In this document: piece by piece, positions 1 to 8,002 of the stretch
Position numbering within the stretch: the stretch's first letter is position 1
Layout of the letters: every line of letters starts with the position of its first letter
NCBI GenBank assembly: GCA_041395565.1
Contig: JAWLAI010000010.1
Span: forward strand, 96,016-160,015
Length of the DNA stretch: 64,000 nt
Direction of reading: 5' to 3'
Origin: Pseudomonadota bacterium
GTDB taxonomy: Bacteria; Pseudomonadota; Gammaproteobacteria; UBA9214
Position numbers and translations under genes: made by a program
The notes under the pieces: generated by a model
The model's input: only the letters and a program-made list of their open reading frames with translations
Told to the model about the DNA's origin: nothing
Databases searched by the model: none

Positions 1-921
1 GTGCATGCAGCGGCCGATCTCACCCTCCAGCATTTCCAGATAGCCGGTAACAATGATTTCCACATTGACACCGGCCTCCCCCGCGCACACGAACTCGCGG
101 AAGGCCGCGTCGGCCCGCGCGGATGAATAGCCGTGCGCGGCGAACACCCGCAACATTCCGTCGTGCAGGGGTTCGGCCAGTATCGCAGCGCGGTCGGGAT
201 GGTGCTCGACCACGATATGGGTGGCACGATAAATACCGTCGTGACGCTCCTGTTCGATTACGCGATCACCACCCGCCTGCAGCAAGTCAAGCAGCTGGGT
301 GAAATGCCGCGCCTCTAGGACGAGCTTGACCCCGGCAACATCGTTGACGACCAGCGCGCCCGGCGCTGGCTGGAAATCGTGCACCCGCAGAAGCACAAGC
401 TGTTCCGCCTGCTGCTGTTCGGCAGGCGTCAGCGCCGGCGCACCCGGCAATCCTGCTGCACCGCCCGCTTCATGCAGCCAGTCGACCACGCGGCGCGCGC
501 ATTTTTCCGCCAGTCGCCGGATGCGCTTGACCCGGCTCGAACCGAGATATTGCATGGAACCGGATCGGCTGCGGAAATAGAGCCTGCCGTGGAATGGCGT
601 CTCGCGATAATACTGTCCGGGATTGTGTGCATAGGCGGCGCCGAGCGCCACGCACCGGGCGCAATCCCGCGGCAGGTCACGGCTGATGCGGTCCCGGAGC
701 GCACCCTTGGTCGTAACCGTCTCCGTGTGCAGAGCAGCGCCGTGGAGACCCTGTAACAGGCGGGCCGAGAAGCGCTCCAGATAGCGGGAGACATAGACGT
801 TATTGAAATGCACCAGGCGCAGGATCTCATCGACGTCACCGGCCTGCAGGTCATCATGCAACCAGCGCCGGATCACCTGGTACAGCCGCTCCCGGTGCAG
901 AAAACCGTTGATCAGGATCAT
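1..921 (-). CDS. Partial protein of unknown function, possible RelA/SpoT-like fold
   Basis: The reading frame is open from an ATG at 921 to the left edge, giving 307 residues without a stop, so the C terminus lies outside the window. The first 150 residues are rich in Arg, Tyr and His and contain a Cys-Ala-Arg-Cys pair. The second half reads V-x-N-D-V-A-G-V-K-L-V, then Y-R-A-T-H-I-V-V-E, then V-N-V-E-I-I-V-T. This order resembles the core strands of RelA/SpoT-type nucleotidyltransferases (D-x-x-G-x-R, then a Y-x-x-H, then V-E-I-Q). That is my inference from spacing only, and the Gln of V-E-I-Q is absent. No membrane segment or signal peptide is visible. No close family is recognised with confidence. 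Confidence 0.6.
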   Translation of the reverse strand, partial: MILINGFLHRERLYQVIRRWLHDDLQAGDVDEILRLVHFNNVYVSRYLERFSARLLQGLHGAALHTETVTTKGALRDRISRDLPRDCARCVALGAAYAHNPGQYYRETPFHGRLYFRSRSGSMQYLGSSRVKRIRRLAEKCARRVVDWLHEAGGAAGLPGAPALTPAEQQQAEQLVLLRVHDFQPAPGALVVNDVAGVKLVLEARHFTQLLDLLQAGGDRVIEQERHDGIYRATHIVVEHHPDRAAILAEPLHDGMLRVFAAHGYSSARADAAFREFVCAGEAGVNVEIIVTGYLEMLEGEIGRCMH

Positions 922-1486
922 GCCGCGTTATCCCGGCGCCCGCGGTCACGGTACCGCACCAGCGCACACTTGGGCTGCATGATCTGAACCGTTGCGGCCT
1001 GCTGCATCATCCGCCCCTTGATCCAGCCGCATGCCATTCCTTGCCGATGTTTCCTGCATATGGCTGAACGCGATCCTGCAGACCGCCCGTGGTGTCGCTG
1101 ATCACCTACAGCAAGCCCTGCAGCGCCAGTAAGCCCATGATTTCAATCATCGCACAGTGTACCTGTTCAACGACATCGCAGCGTGCGTGCACGCGCTCCC
1201 GGCGCTGCGTACCGGCACGCATTCATAATATCCGCAAATTCATGCGGTTATAACCCCATCCGCGCGAACCGCAGCTGCGTTAACCGCCGTCACGCCACCT
1301 GCAGCGGGCGCAGACGGCAGCGAATCGACGACAAATGCGCTGTGACGCATGCACGGTCTCACGTCGGCGACGCTGCGGGCCGCTTCGGGCGAATGCACGC
1401 AAACACTGTAAATAAAGGCATTTGCTGCATTCACGTGCAACAGGTCACGACGTCGCGGAAGTGTGCGCCAGGCACGGTCCGCACGC
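922..1486. other. Intergenic stretch without a supported gene
   Basis: About 560 bases lie between the truncated leftward gene and the sigma-54 motif of the lipoprotein. Short open frames exist on both strands but have no ribosome site, no recognisable product and Arg/Cys-rich compositions typical of GC-rich non-coding DNA. The bases before 1487 would have to hold any activator site for the sigma-54 promoter. Confidence 0.5.
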
Positions 1487-1502
1487 TGGCACGAAGATTG
1501 CT
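1487..1502 (+). promoter_or_regulatory. Sigma-54 (-24/-12) promoter of the lipoprotein gene
   Basis: TGGCACG-AAGA-TTGCT matches the RpoN consensus TGGCACG-N4-TTGC exactly, with the GG and GC pairs separated by 10 bases. The predicted transcription start is near 1513, leaving a leader of about 70 bases before the start codon at 1581. The motif match is seen; function is inferred. Confidence 0.7.
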
Positions 1503-1580
1503 CTGACTCTGCAAAAACAGAATTCCTCAATACCTCCGGCTGCGTCACGACCGGAGAGAACAGACAGAGTAGCGATCCAT

Positions 1581-3581
1581 ATGCTGAAACGATACGTTGT
1601 ATTGCCCTTCACCAGAAGTCTGTTACTTGCAATCATCGTAATGCAACTGGCCGCCTGCGGCGGCAGCAGTGATACTGCAGCGACGGCCGCTGCGAGCAGC
1701 GCCGGTGCCGATGTCACCGACGAGATCCTGCTGGCCGGCAGTGTGGGCGACGGTCCCATTACCGGGGCCAGCGTGGAAATCTGGACCGCCCAGGGCAAAC
1801 TCGTAGCCACCACGACCAGTGACAACACCGCGAGCTTCAGTTCGCGGCTGCGGATCCGGCGCTCGAGCTACCCGTTGTTACTCAAGGTCAGGGGCGGCAT
1901 CGACCTCGTCACCGGCAGCGCGCCCGACTTTCAGCTGCTGTCCATCATGCCTGACCGCTATACGCGCCGGGTCAACATCAATCCCTTCACGACCCTGATC
2001 GTCAGGATCGCACAGGCTCTGCCCGGCGGGGCCACGCTGGCCAATACCGAGTACGCCCGCAAAACCGTGATGAACGAAATGAGCTTCGGACTCGAACCGG
2101 GCCTGGTCGCGGAACCGTTCACCGCACCCATCAGCGACACCAATATTGCCAGCCTGATCAAGTCGAGCGAAGCCATGGGTGAGCTGGTACGACGCACCCG
2201 CGACCTGATAGCGGACACCGGCGTCACGGCCACCGGCGATGACGTGCTGACAGCACTCGCCGCTGACATGCGCGATGGCAGCCTTGACGGCTCGGGTGCT
2301 GGCGGAACCGATGCACGGATCTCGGCTGCGGCCCGGATCCTCTCCGCGCAAGTGCTGGTGGAGGCATTGCCCAACACCCTGAAGATAGCCGGTATTGTCG
2401 CCACACCGGTCATCGACCAGTCGATCGTGACCACCCGCGCCGGCATCGGCAGCGACAAGTTGACCCAGCAGGTCAGCATCAACGCCGCCATGTTGCAGCA
2501 AACCAGCGCCGCACTGACGGCTGCGCGCTCCCTCGATACCAGTGCCGAGTTGCAAGGCCTTGAAACCATCGTCGCCGGGATCACCCCCGGCACACTGCCG
2601 GCCGACATCGCGCCGCTGCTGCCGGCGGACGCCTCCCGGGCACTGGATAATGCCGTGTTGCTGCTTGCATCTGCCGACGCGAGCCAGCTCGCCGCGATCA
2701 ACAGCATGAGCATGCAGCGCGGCGCTGGCAGTCAGCCAACTGCCACGGAGACTGCACCCGCGGCCGACACGTCAACGACCGACCCGGAATCGCAGGATGC
2801 CGCGACCACGACCTCCGAGGACAGTACCGCCTCGAATACGTCAACCCGGTCCTGGTGGTCGCGACGGAGCGGGGCACGCGCGACAGCGAGCACCGATTCA
2901 ACCGCGACACCGACGACGACCGATTCCGGAAACACGACTGCGGGCACACCGGTCATCACGACTACCAGCCCGGGTACGACGACCACAACGACAACCGCCC
3001 CGGCTGCGACAACCACCACGGCACCCGCAGCCGTGAACAGCGCGCCCGTCATCAGCGGCTCGCCCGCGCGCAGCGTCGAGGCCGGCAGCGCCTACAGCTT
3101 CCAGCCCGGCGCCAGCGATGCCGACGGCGACACCCTCACCTTCCGCATCAGCGGCAAACCGGCCTGGGCCAGCTTCGACACCGGCACCGGCCGCCTGAGC
3201 GGCACCCCGGCCAACGCCGGCAACTTCGGCAATATCGTCATCTCGGTGACCGACGGCACGGCCAGCGCGAGCCTGCCGGCCTTCGCGATCGACGTGACGG
3301 CTGCGCCGGTCACGGTCGGGAGTTTCACCCTGTCCTGGACGGCACCGACCGGCCGTTCCGATGGTACCGCGCTGTCGCTGTCGGAAATCGGGGGCTACCA
3401 TATCTATTACGGTACGACGGCCGGCAACTACCCGAATTCCGTCGATGTCAGTGATGGCAGTGCCACGACGGCGACCGTGCAGGGCCTGACGGTCGGCACC
3501 TATCACGCGGTGATGACCAGCTACGACAGCAATGGACTGGAGAGCGCCCGCTCTGCAGACATCGTCAAACAGGCACAGTAA
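1581..3581 (+). CDS. Large surface lipoprotein with Ig-like and fibronectin III domains
   Basis: Predicted 666-residue outer-membrane or surface lipoprotein. The start at 1581 is chosen because the protein then begins with a hydrophobic signal ending in the lipobox L-A-A-C-G (Cys around residue 27); upstream in-frame codons lack such a signal. Residues about 50-110 resemble a carboxypeptidase-regulatory-like beta domain. The middle is Ala/Thr rich. Residues about 385-485 form a Ser/Thr-rich linker. Then follow an Ig/cadherin-like 'putative Ig' domain (A-P-V-I-S-G-S-P, S-D-A-D-G-D-T-L-T-F) and a C-terminal fibronectin type III domain (G-G-Y-H-I-Y-Y-G-T). Such architecture is usual for adhesion or matrix proteins; the ligand is unknown. 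It stands alone and has its own sigma-54 promoter. Confidence 0.85.
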   Translation: MLKRYVVLPFTRSLLLAIIVMQLAACGGSSDTAATAAASSAGADVTDEILLAGSVGDGPITGASVEIWTAQGKLVATTTSDNTASFSSRLRIRRSSYPLLLKVRGGIDLVTGSAPDFQLLSIMPDRYTRRVNINPFTTLIVRIAQALPGGATLANTEYARKTVMNEMSFGLEPGLVAEPFTAPISDTNIASLIKSSEAMGELVRRTRDLIADTGVTATGDDVLTALAADMRDGSLDGSGAGGTDARISAAARILSAQVLVEALPNTLKIAGIVATPVIDQSIVTTRAGIGSDKLTQQVSINAAMLQQTSAALTAARSLDTSAELQGLETIVAGITPGTLPADIAPLLPADASRALDNAVLLLASADASQLAAINSMSMQRGAGSQPTATETAPAADTSTTDPESQDAATTTSEDSTASNTSTRSWWSRRSGARATASTDSTATPTTTDSGNTTAGTPVITTTSPGTTTTTTTAPAATTTTAPAAVNSAPVISGSPARSVEAGSAYSFQPGASDADGDTLTFRISGKPAWASFDTGTGRLSGTPANAGNFGNIVISVTDGTASASLPAFAIDVTAAPVTVGSFTLSWTAPTGRSDGTALSLSEIGGYHIYYGTTAGNYPNSVDVSDGSATTATVQGLTVGTYHAVMTSYDSNGLESARSADIVKQAQ

Positions 3582-3714
3582 CGGCGACACGAGCCACCAC
3601 CGTCGTCACCGGTCACCCGGGCCGGGATGCGGGCCTGGTGCAGGCGCCGTGGATCCTGGCGCCCGGGTAGGTGCGGTTCCGATGCAACCGGCATGCGGCG
3701 GCAAGCCGGCCGTG

Positions 3715-4317
3715 TCAGCTCGATGACAAGTGACGTAGCTGCTCGTAACGGAAACAGTTCGTGACGTGATCGTTGACCAGCCCGGCTGCCTGCATATAGG
3801 CGTAGCAGATGGTCGTACCGACGAAGCGGAATCCGTGCGCGCGGAGTGCCTTGCTCATGGCGTCGGACTGGGCGGTACTGGCAGGCAACTGGGCATGCGA
3901 ACGCCAGCGGTTGTGCCGGGTGCGGCCATCAACGAACTGCCAGACATAGTCATCAAATGAACCCGCACGCTCCTGCAATGCCAGGAACTGCCGGGCATTG
4001 CCGATGGTCGCCTCGATTTTCTGCCGGTTGCGTATGATGCCGGCATTGCCGAGCAGCGTCTCGACCTTGCGTGTCGAGTAACGCGCGATACGGACGGGAT
4101 CGAAATCATCGAAGGCGGCGCGGAAATGCTCGCGCTTGTTCAACACCGTCGACCAGCTCAGACCGGCCTGGAAGGCATCGAGCACGAGAAACTCGAAATG
4201 CTTGCGGTCATCGTGGACCGGCACTCCCCATTCGGTATCGTGATATTGCACCATGAGGGCGTTCGGTCGGGGTATGAGCGGCCATTGGCAGCGCGACAGA
4301 TCGGGATCGTAGGACAT
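3715..4317 (-). CDS. tag: DNA-3-methyladenine glycosylase I
   Basis: Base-excision repair enzyme that removes 3-methyladenine from alkylated DNA. The 200-residue protein has the family length. It carries R-C-Q-W near the N terminus, H-D-T-E-W-G-V-P, the F-x-x-L-x-L-D-x-F-Q-A-G-L-S-W segment, and the C-terminal N-D-H-V-T-N-C. The Cys10, His26, C-terminal His and Cys match the zinc ligands known for E. coli Tag. The start at 4317 is preferred over an ATG at 4413 because the extra 32 residues have no counterpart in the family. It appears to be a single-gene unit. Confidence 0.93.
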   Translation of the reverse strand: MSYDPDLSRCQWPLIPRPNALMVQYHDTEWGVPVHDDRKHFEFLVLDAFQAGLSWSTVLNKREHFRAAFDDFDPVRIARYSTRKVETLLGNAGIIRNRQKIEATIGNARQFLALQERAGSFDDYVWQFVDGRTRHNRWRSHAQLPASTAQSDAMSKALRAHGFRFVGTTICYAYMQAAGLVNDHVTNCFRYEQLRHLSSS

Positions 4318-4493
4318 GCGGTCAGTATAGCGCCGGTCAGCGCCCGTGCCGCGCTTGTCGGGCGCGCTGCCTGACAGACTGTCATATCGATGCGCGCACT
4401 GCCGATCCGCCAATCCGGAGATTCCGGATGGCGTTGACTCGTATCAATGCCGTGGCCCGTTATCCCGTGCTAAAAAATAATTGTCCAAATAAT

Positions 4494-4507
4494 AACAGCG
4501 CGCTGTT
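4494..4507. promoter_or_regulatory. Perfect 14-base palindrome upstream of the UspA gene
   Basis: AACAGCG/CGCTGTT is a perfect inverted repeat lying 87 bases upstream of the universal stress protein start, directly after an AT-rich tract (4470-4493). It may be an operator or part of a promoter region; the binding protein is unknown. Confidence 0.3.
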
Positions 4508-4594
4508 GCGCGGCAGGCACCGGGGGGTAAGCCTGGCAGCGTACCACGCAACCGCAGCCACCGATTGCAAACTGCAACGCAGAGGAGGTGTGGC

Positions 4595-5422
4595 ATGATG
4601 GACAGGATACTCGTCCCGCTGGACGGTTCAGAGAAATTCACGGAAACGCTCGCCTATGTGGTGGAGCTGGGCAAAGGCGTAGCCCCGGAGGTATTGCTGC
4701 TGCACGTACAGGCGCCAGCGGCAGCTGCCGAAGATCATCCCGTATTGAAAGACTATGTGGATGCCCTGGAGGCGCGGCAGTGGCGGGTCCAGGCAGTTGT
4801 GCGCACCGGTGACCCGGTGGCGGAGATCGTACGCTTCGCGGTAGAGACCGGACCCGCATTGATCGTCATGTCCACGCATGGCCGGTCAGGGCTCGAACGG
4901 ATACGTGCCGGCAGCGTCACCGAACAGGTGCTGCGCCAGTCGCCATGTCCGGTATTCATCCTGCACTCCACGCGACCGGACACGACTGCGGACAGGCATG
5001 ACCACCTGTTCCGGCGCATGCTGGTACCGCTGGACGGCAGCGAGGTCTCTGCAGCCATTCTGCCCTGCGTGGAAAAGTTCGCACGGCATTTCAACACCGA
5101 GGTCATACTGTTTCACGATCACCCGGAGTGCGATGCCGCCGCCGACGCGGGCAGGCGCCGGGAGTTTCTCGACCAGCACGGTGTAACGCTGGCAAATGCC
5201 GGCATCCCGGTACAGCTGGACTGCTCGACGCACCGGCGCCCCGCGCAGGAGATTCTGAGCCGTATCGATGCACTCGATATCGATATCGTGGCGATGGTGT
5301 CGCACGGCAAGGGTGGCGTGCATCGCGCGCTGGACGAATCGGTTACCGCGAATGTCATGCGCCACGCCAACCGACCCCTGCTGGTATGGTCGTCCGACCC
5401 GCAGTGTCCGCGCATCGGTTAG
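4595..5422 (+). CDS. Tandem-domain universal stress protein (UspA family)
   Basis: A 275-residue cytoplasmic protein with two UspA domains, residues about 1-140 and 145-275. Each begins I/M-L-V-P-L-D-G-S-E. The first ends with the nucleotide-binding signature G-R-S-G-L-x9-S-V-T followed by C-P-V-F-I-L; the second has G-K-G-G-V-x9-S-V-T and P-L-L-V-W. Both domains therefore keep a plausible ATP-binding loop. The start at 4595 is supported by AGGAGGTG at 4583-4590. Tandem USPs usually act in stress survival; no partner is adjacent here. Confidence 0.9.
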   Translation: MMDRILVPLDGSEKFTETLAYVVELGKGVAPEVLLLHVQAPAAAAEDHPVLKDYVDALEARQWRVQAVVRTGDPVAEIVRFAVETGPALIVMSTHGRSGLERIRAGSVTEQVLRQSPCPVFILHSTRPDTTADRHDHLFRRMLVPLDGSEVSAAILPCVEKFARHFNTEVILFHDHPECDAAADAGRRREFLDQHGVTLANAGIPVQLDCSTHRRPAQEILSRIDALDIDIVAMVSHGKGGVHRALDESVTANVMRHANRPLLVWSSDPQCPRIG

Positions 5423-5554
5423 CAGTCGCCGTGCGCTGGTATGGCAGCCATGCGGACGGCCCTGCCCGGCAACGGTGTCGCTGCGGCGGGCAACGGTGCT
5501 AATATTGACGTTGCCCGGCCGGCGGCGCTGCCGGCCAAACCTGGCGGACAGACC

Positions 5555-5935
5555 ATGAAGGGAAGAATGTCATACACCACGGCCGGCGTGCTGCTCACCG
5601 GACTGCTGACCTGCACTGCCGTGCCGGCAGAGTCGTTCGACCGCGGTCAGGCGCTCTACGAGAACCATTGCCAGACCTGCCATGAATCGCATGTGCATCT
5701 GCGCGCACGCCGGGCATCCTCGCTCGACGAATTGCACAAGTGGGTTGCGACCTGGAGCTGGCATGCTAACCTGGGCTGGAGCGACGAGGATATCACGGAC
5801 GTGGCCGACTACCTCAACCGGCATTTCCTATCTTCGCGGTGCCGGGGCGGGACTGAGTCACGCCGACAGCGGCAGGTCGGCGCGGACAGCGCAGTCCGCG
5901 ACGGACGCGTCGCCGCAGCTAGCCCTTGCCGATGA
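5555..5935 (+). CDS. Small exported monohaem c-type cytochrome
   Basis: The 126-residue product has an N-terminal signal peptide (start M-K-G-R-M, cleavage probably after A-V-P-A). The mature part F-D-R-G-Q-A-L-Y-E-N-H-C-Q-T-C-H carries one haem-binding C-x-x-C-H. A cytochrome c helix follows (D-E-D-I-T-D-V-A-D-Y-L-N-R-H-F). Class I cytochromes normally end shortly after this helix, so the final 35 Arg-rich residues are unusual and may reflect a late frameshift. A second possible start lies at 5567 behind AAGGGA. The axial methionine is not obvious. It is likely a periplasmic electron carrier; the partner is unknown. Confidence 0.7.
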   Translation: MKGRMSYTTAGVLLTGLLTCTAVPAESFDRGQALYENHCQTCHESHVHLRARRASSLDELHKWVATWSWHANLGWSDEDITDVADYLNRHFLSSRCRGGTESRRQRQVGADSAVRDGRVAAASPCR

Positions 5936-6038
5936 ACGGCACCGGCACTTCCAGCAGTATCGCGAGCACGGCGATCACAATGATCAGTAGTGCGATGGCG
6001 GTAACCACCAGCAGATGTCGTTCGTAGCGCAGCATCAT
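5919..6038 (-). CDS. 39-residue single-pass membrane protein
   Basis: A short frame of 39 codons plus stop, starting with two ATG codons (6038 and 6035) behind a GAAGGGGG ribosome site. The product has a charged N terminus (M-M-L-R-Y-E-R-H), a hydrophobic stretch of about 20 residues (residues 9-29) and ends E-V-P-V-P-F-I-G-K-G. Composition and ribosome site fit a real small membrane protein. It overlaps the convergent cytochrome gene by 17 bases and lies 92 bases downstream of the yihY-like gene on the same strand, so it could be the last gene of that unit. Confidence 0.55.
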   Translation of the reverse strand: MMLRYERHLLVVTAIALLIIVIAVLAILLEVPVPFIGKG

Positions 6039-6130
6039 TCCCCCTTCGAGCGGCTGCAATGCAGCCATGCCAGGACACCCAGGTTACGCGATCCGGCAGG
6101 ACCTTGACAAATCCTTCGCAATAGCCCGTC

Positions 6131-7054
6131 TCAGGTGTGCATACCCGTGGTAGCAGCGGCCGGCGTATCGATACGCTCGTATTCCGAGATCACCTGCGCA
6201 CCGAACAGCAGGATGACGGCCGCTGCTTCCAGGCTCAGCAGCAGGATGACGGCCGTCGCAAACGTGCCGTACACCACGTTCACGATGGAGAGGGTGGAAA
6301 AATACCACACCATGAAATGCCGCGTCAGTTCCCAGAGCACGGTCGCGGTAATGCCGCCGATCAATGCATGGTGCACGGCCAGCCGGCCGGTCGGCATGAC
6401 CAGATAGAGCGAAGACAGCAGCAGGATCTCGCCGATGATGCCCAGCACGTAGAAGATCCCGGTGTAATGGCCCTGTATCGCCCAGGTATACCCCAGCACC
6501 GTGAAGGTTCGGTCGTCCAGGCTGTGCAGCATGCCGCTGACCGTGCTGACCAGAAACATGCCGAGCGCCAGGCACAGGATGTAACAATAGGGAATGATAG
6601 CCGAGACCAGGAAGTGCCGGCGATGTATGGCGACACGATGGAAGAAGATCACCGACATGGCGTTTTCCAGCGTGGTGAAGGCAAACGAGCTGAACAGCAC
6701 CAGCATGACCAGCCCGAGCGAGCCGACCAGCTTCCAATCGTGCAGGAATGCCGCGACCTGCGCGGTCAGCTTGTCGGCCTGGCCGGGCGCCACCAGTACC
6801 AGGTATTCGCGGGTGGTATCCAGCAGCAGTTTCATCTCGACCAGATGCGACAGCGAGATGAGAATCAGGGCCAGCATGGGTACGATGGACAACAGCGTGT
6901 AGTACGCCACCGCCCCCGCCAGCAGGAACCCCTGGTTGGCACGGAACCCGGCGAAGGTGATCAGTGCGAAGGTCCACGGATGCCTGATCACATAACGCAT
7001 GCGACCGCTCACCGCGGTTGCGGACGCTGCGTCGATACTGCGCGGATCGGGCAT
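6131..7054 (-). CDS. YihY/BrkB family inner-membrane protein
   Basis: The 307-residue polytopic protein has about six membrane segments and the family features near the N terminus: A-G-A-V-A-Y-Y-T-L-L-S-I-V-P after the first amphipathic stretch, and later L-W-E-L-T-R-H-F-M-V-W-Y-F and V-N-V-V-Y-G-T-F-A-T. Members were once called ribonuclease BN, wrongly, and their function remains unclear. The start codon is 12 bases downstream of the rhodanese stop, so both are probably one transcript. Confidence 0.88.
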   Translation of the reverse strand: MPDPRSIDAASATAVSGRMRYVIRHPWTFALITFAGFRANQGFLLAGAVAYYTLLSIVPMLALILISLSHLVEMKLLLDTTREYLVLVAPGQADKLTAQVAAFLHDWKLVGSLGLVMLVLFSSFAFTTLENAMSVIFFHRVAIHRRHFLVSAIIPYCYILCLALGMFLVSTVSGMLHSLDDRTFTVLGYTWAIQGHYTGIFYVLGIIGEILLLSSLYLVMPTGRLAVHHALIGGITATVLWELTRHFMVWYFSTLSIVNVVYGTFATAVILLLSLEAAAVILLFGAQVISEYERIDTPAAATTGMHT

Positions 7055-7066
7055 GACGGCGCCGGC

Positions 7067-7537
7067 TCAGGGTAACGCAAACGGCAGGCCGTCTGCCTGC
7101 CATTGCGCCAGTTGTACGTCCACCGCCGTCACGTGCGCCAGTCCCAGCTGCTGCAGCGACTGCGCCGCCAGGGCGGCGCGGCTGCCCCAGCCGCAGTACA
7201 GGTACACTGCGGTTACCGGCGCGGCGGCTGCGCTGTCGCCCAGCAATGACCAGATGCGGAACTCGATCACGCCGCGCGGAATATTGACCGCGCCGGGGAT
7301 GTGTCCGGCCTCAAATTCATCGGGCTCACGCACGTCGATGACCAGGATGCCGCCTGCCTGCACGTCGGCACGCTGCAACACCGCCAGGAAAGCGGCCTGA
7401 TCGATCAGCGTGACCTGCTCCCGCGCCCGCGCGACCAGCGCGTCGACCGCCGCCGGCAGTGCGGCGGCCGCGGCACCGCAGCTCGCAACAGCCAGCAACA
7501 GGCCCGGCAGCAACAGCCTGGGAATTCGGCATGTCAT
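7067..7537 (-). CDS. Exported rhodanese-domain sulfurtransferase
   Basis: The 156-residue protein has an N-terminal signal (M-T-C-R-I-P-R-L-L-L-P-G-L-L-L-A-V-A-S-C-G). V-A-S-C could be a lipobox, which would make it a lipoprotein; signal peptidase I cleavage is the alternative. A single rhodanese domain follows, with I-D-V-R-E-P-D-E-F-x3-H-I-P-G-A-V-N-I-P. The active-site loop Y-C-G-W-G-S-R has its cysteine at residue 115. Rhodaneses carry persulfide sulfur. The location suggests periplasmic sulfur chemistry. A GGGGGAGA ribosome site precedes the ATG. Confidence 0.85.
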   Translation of the reverse strand: MTCRIPRLLLPGLLLAVASCGAAAAALPAAVDALVARAREQVTLIDQAAFLAVLQRADVQAGGILVIDVREPDEFEAGHIPGAVNIPRGVIEFRIWSLLGDSAAAAPVTAVYLYCGWGSRAALAAQSLQQLGLAHVTAVDVQLAQWQADGLPFALP

Positions 7538-7891
7538 GGGCTGTCTCCCCCTGGTCCCTGCGTCTGCGCCCCGCTCCGCCCACTACAGTACACGGCACCA
7601 CGAATGCTGCCAAGGCTGCTCATCCCGGGAGACAGCCAGCGCCGACACCGTCCCGGCGTCTTGCGGCCCACGTACGACTTGCAGGGGCGCCGGGTACACG
7701 CTACTGTCTGGCCCGCGCACGGACGTCACCTGCCGTGTGCCCCGCAGCTACCCCGCATGACACGGGCCCACCCCCGCCGGTCCCCGTGTTGCTGCAGTCG
7801 CATCCGGACATGATCACGGGCACGGCGGCGGAACGGGACCGGCGCGGTATTTGACAATTCGCAAAGCCCCGGCTGATTAATCACGGCTTTC
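7538..7891. other. Divergent intergenic region before the multihaem operon
   Basis: This stretch separates the leftward rhodanese gene from the rightward multihaem operon. The open frames in it have no convincing ribosome site or family. A TTGACA element at 7854-7859 could be a -35 box, but no good -10 lies at 17 bases. Confidence 0.4.
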
Positions 7892-7931
7892 ATGATCTGA
7901 ATCAAGCCGCGCCGCGCGCGACGTGGAATAT
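7892..7931 (+). promoter_or_regulatory. FNR/Anr-type site with spaced -10 element
   Basis: ATGAT-CTGA-ATCAA (7892-7905) matches 9 of 10 positions of the FNR consensus TTGAT-N4-ATCAA. A weak -10, GAATAT, sits at 7926-7931, about 30 bases from the site centre, which is the spacing of a class II FNR promoter. The start codon of the 15-haem cytochrome is at 8003. This predicts anaerobic induction of the operon; it is inferred from motif and spacing. Confidence 0.55.
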
Positions 7932-8002
7932 TGGCGGACGCCACCATGACGACTTCACCAAAGCTGACCTCCCGGGTCAGGATATTGCGACACTATAGAT
8001 AG

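Noticed and set aside
1183..1548. Overlapping frames of about 100 codons on both strands before the lipoprotein
   Set aside because: They lack ribosome sites and known domains, and the plus-strand frame runs over the sigma-54 promoter motif.
7854..7882. TTGACA with downstream TGATTA as a sigma-70 promoter for the multihaem operon
   Set aside because: The -35 is perfect but the sequence at 17 bases matches only one of six -10 positions.
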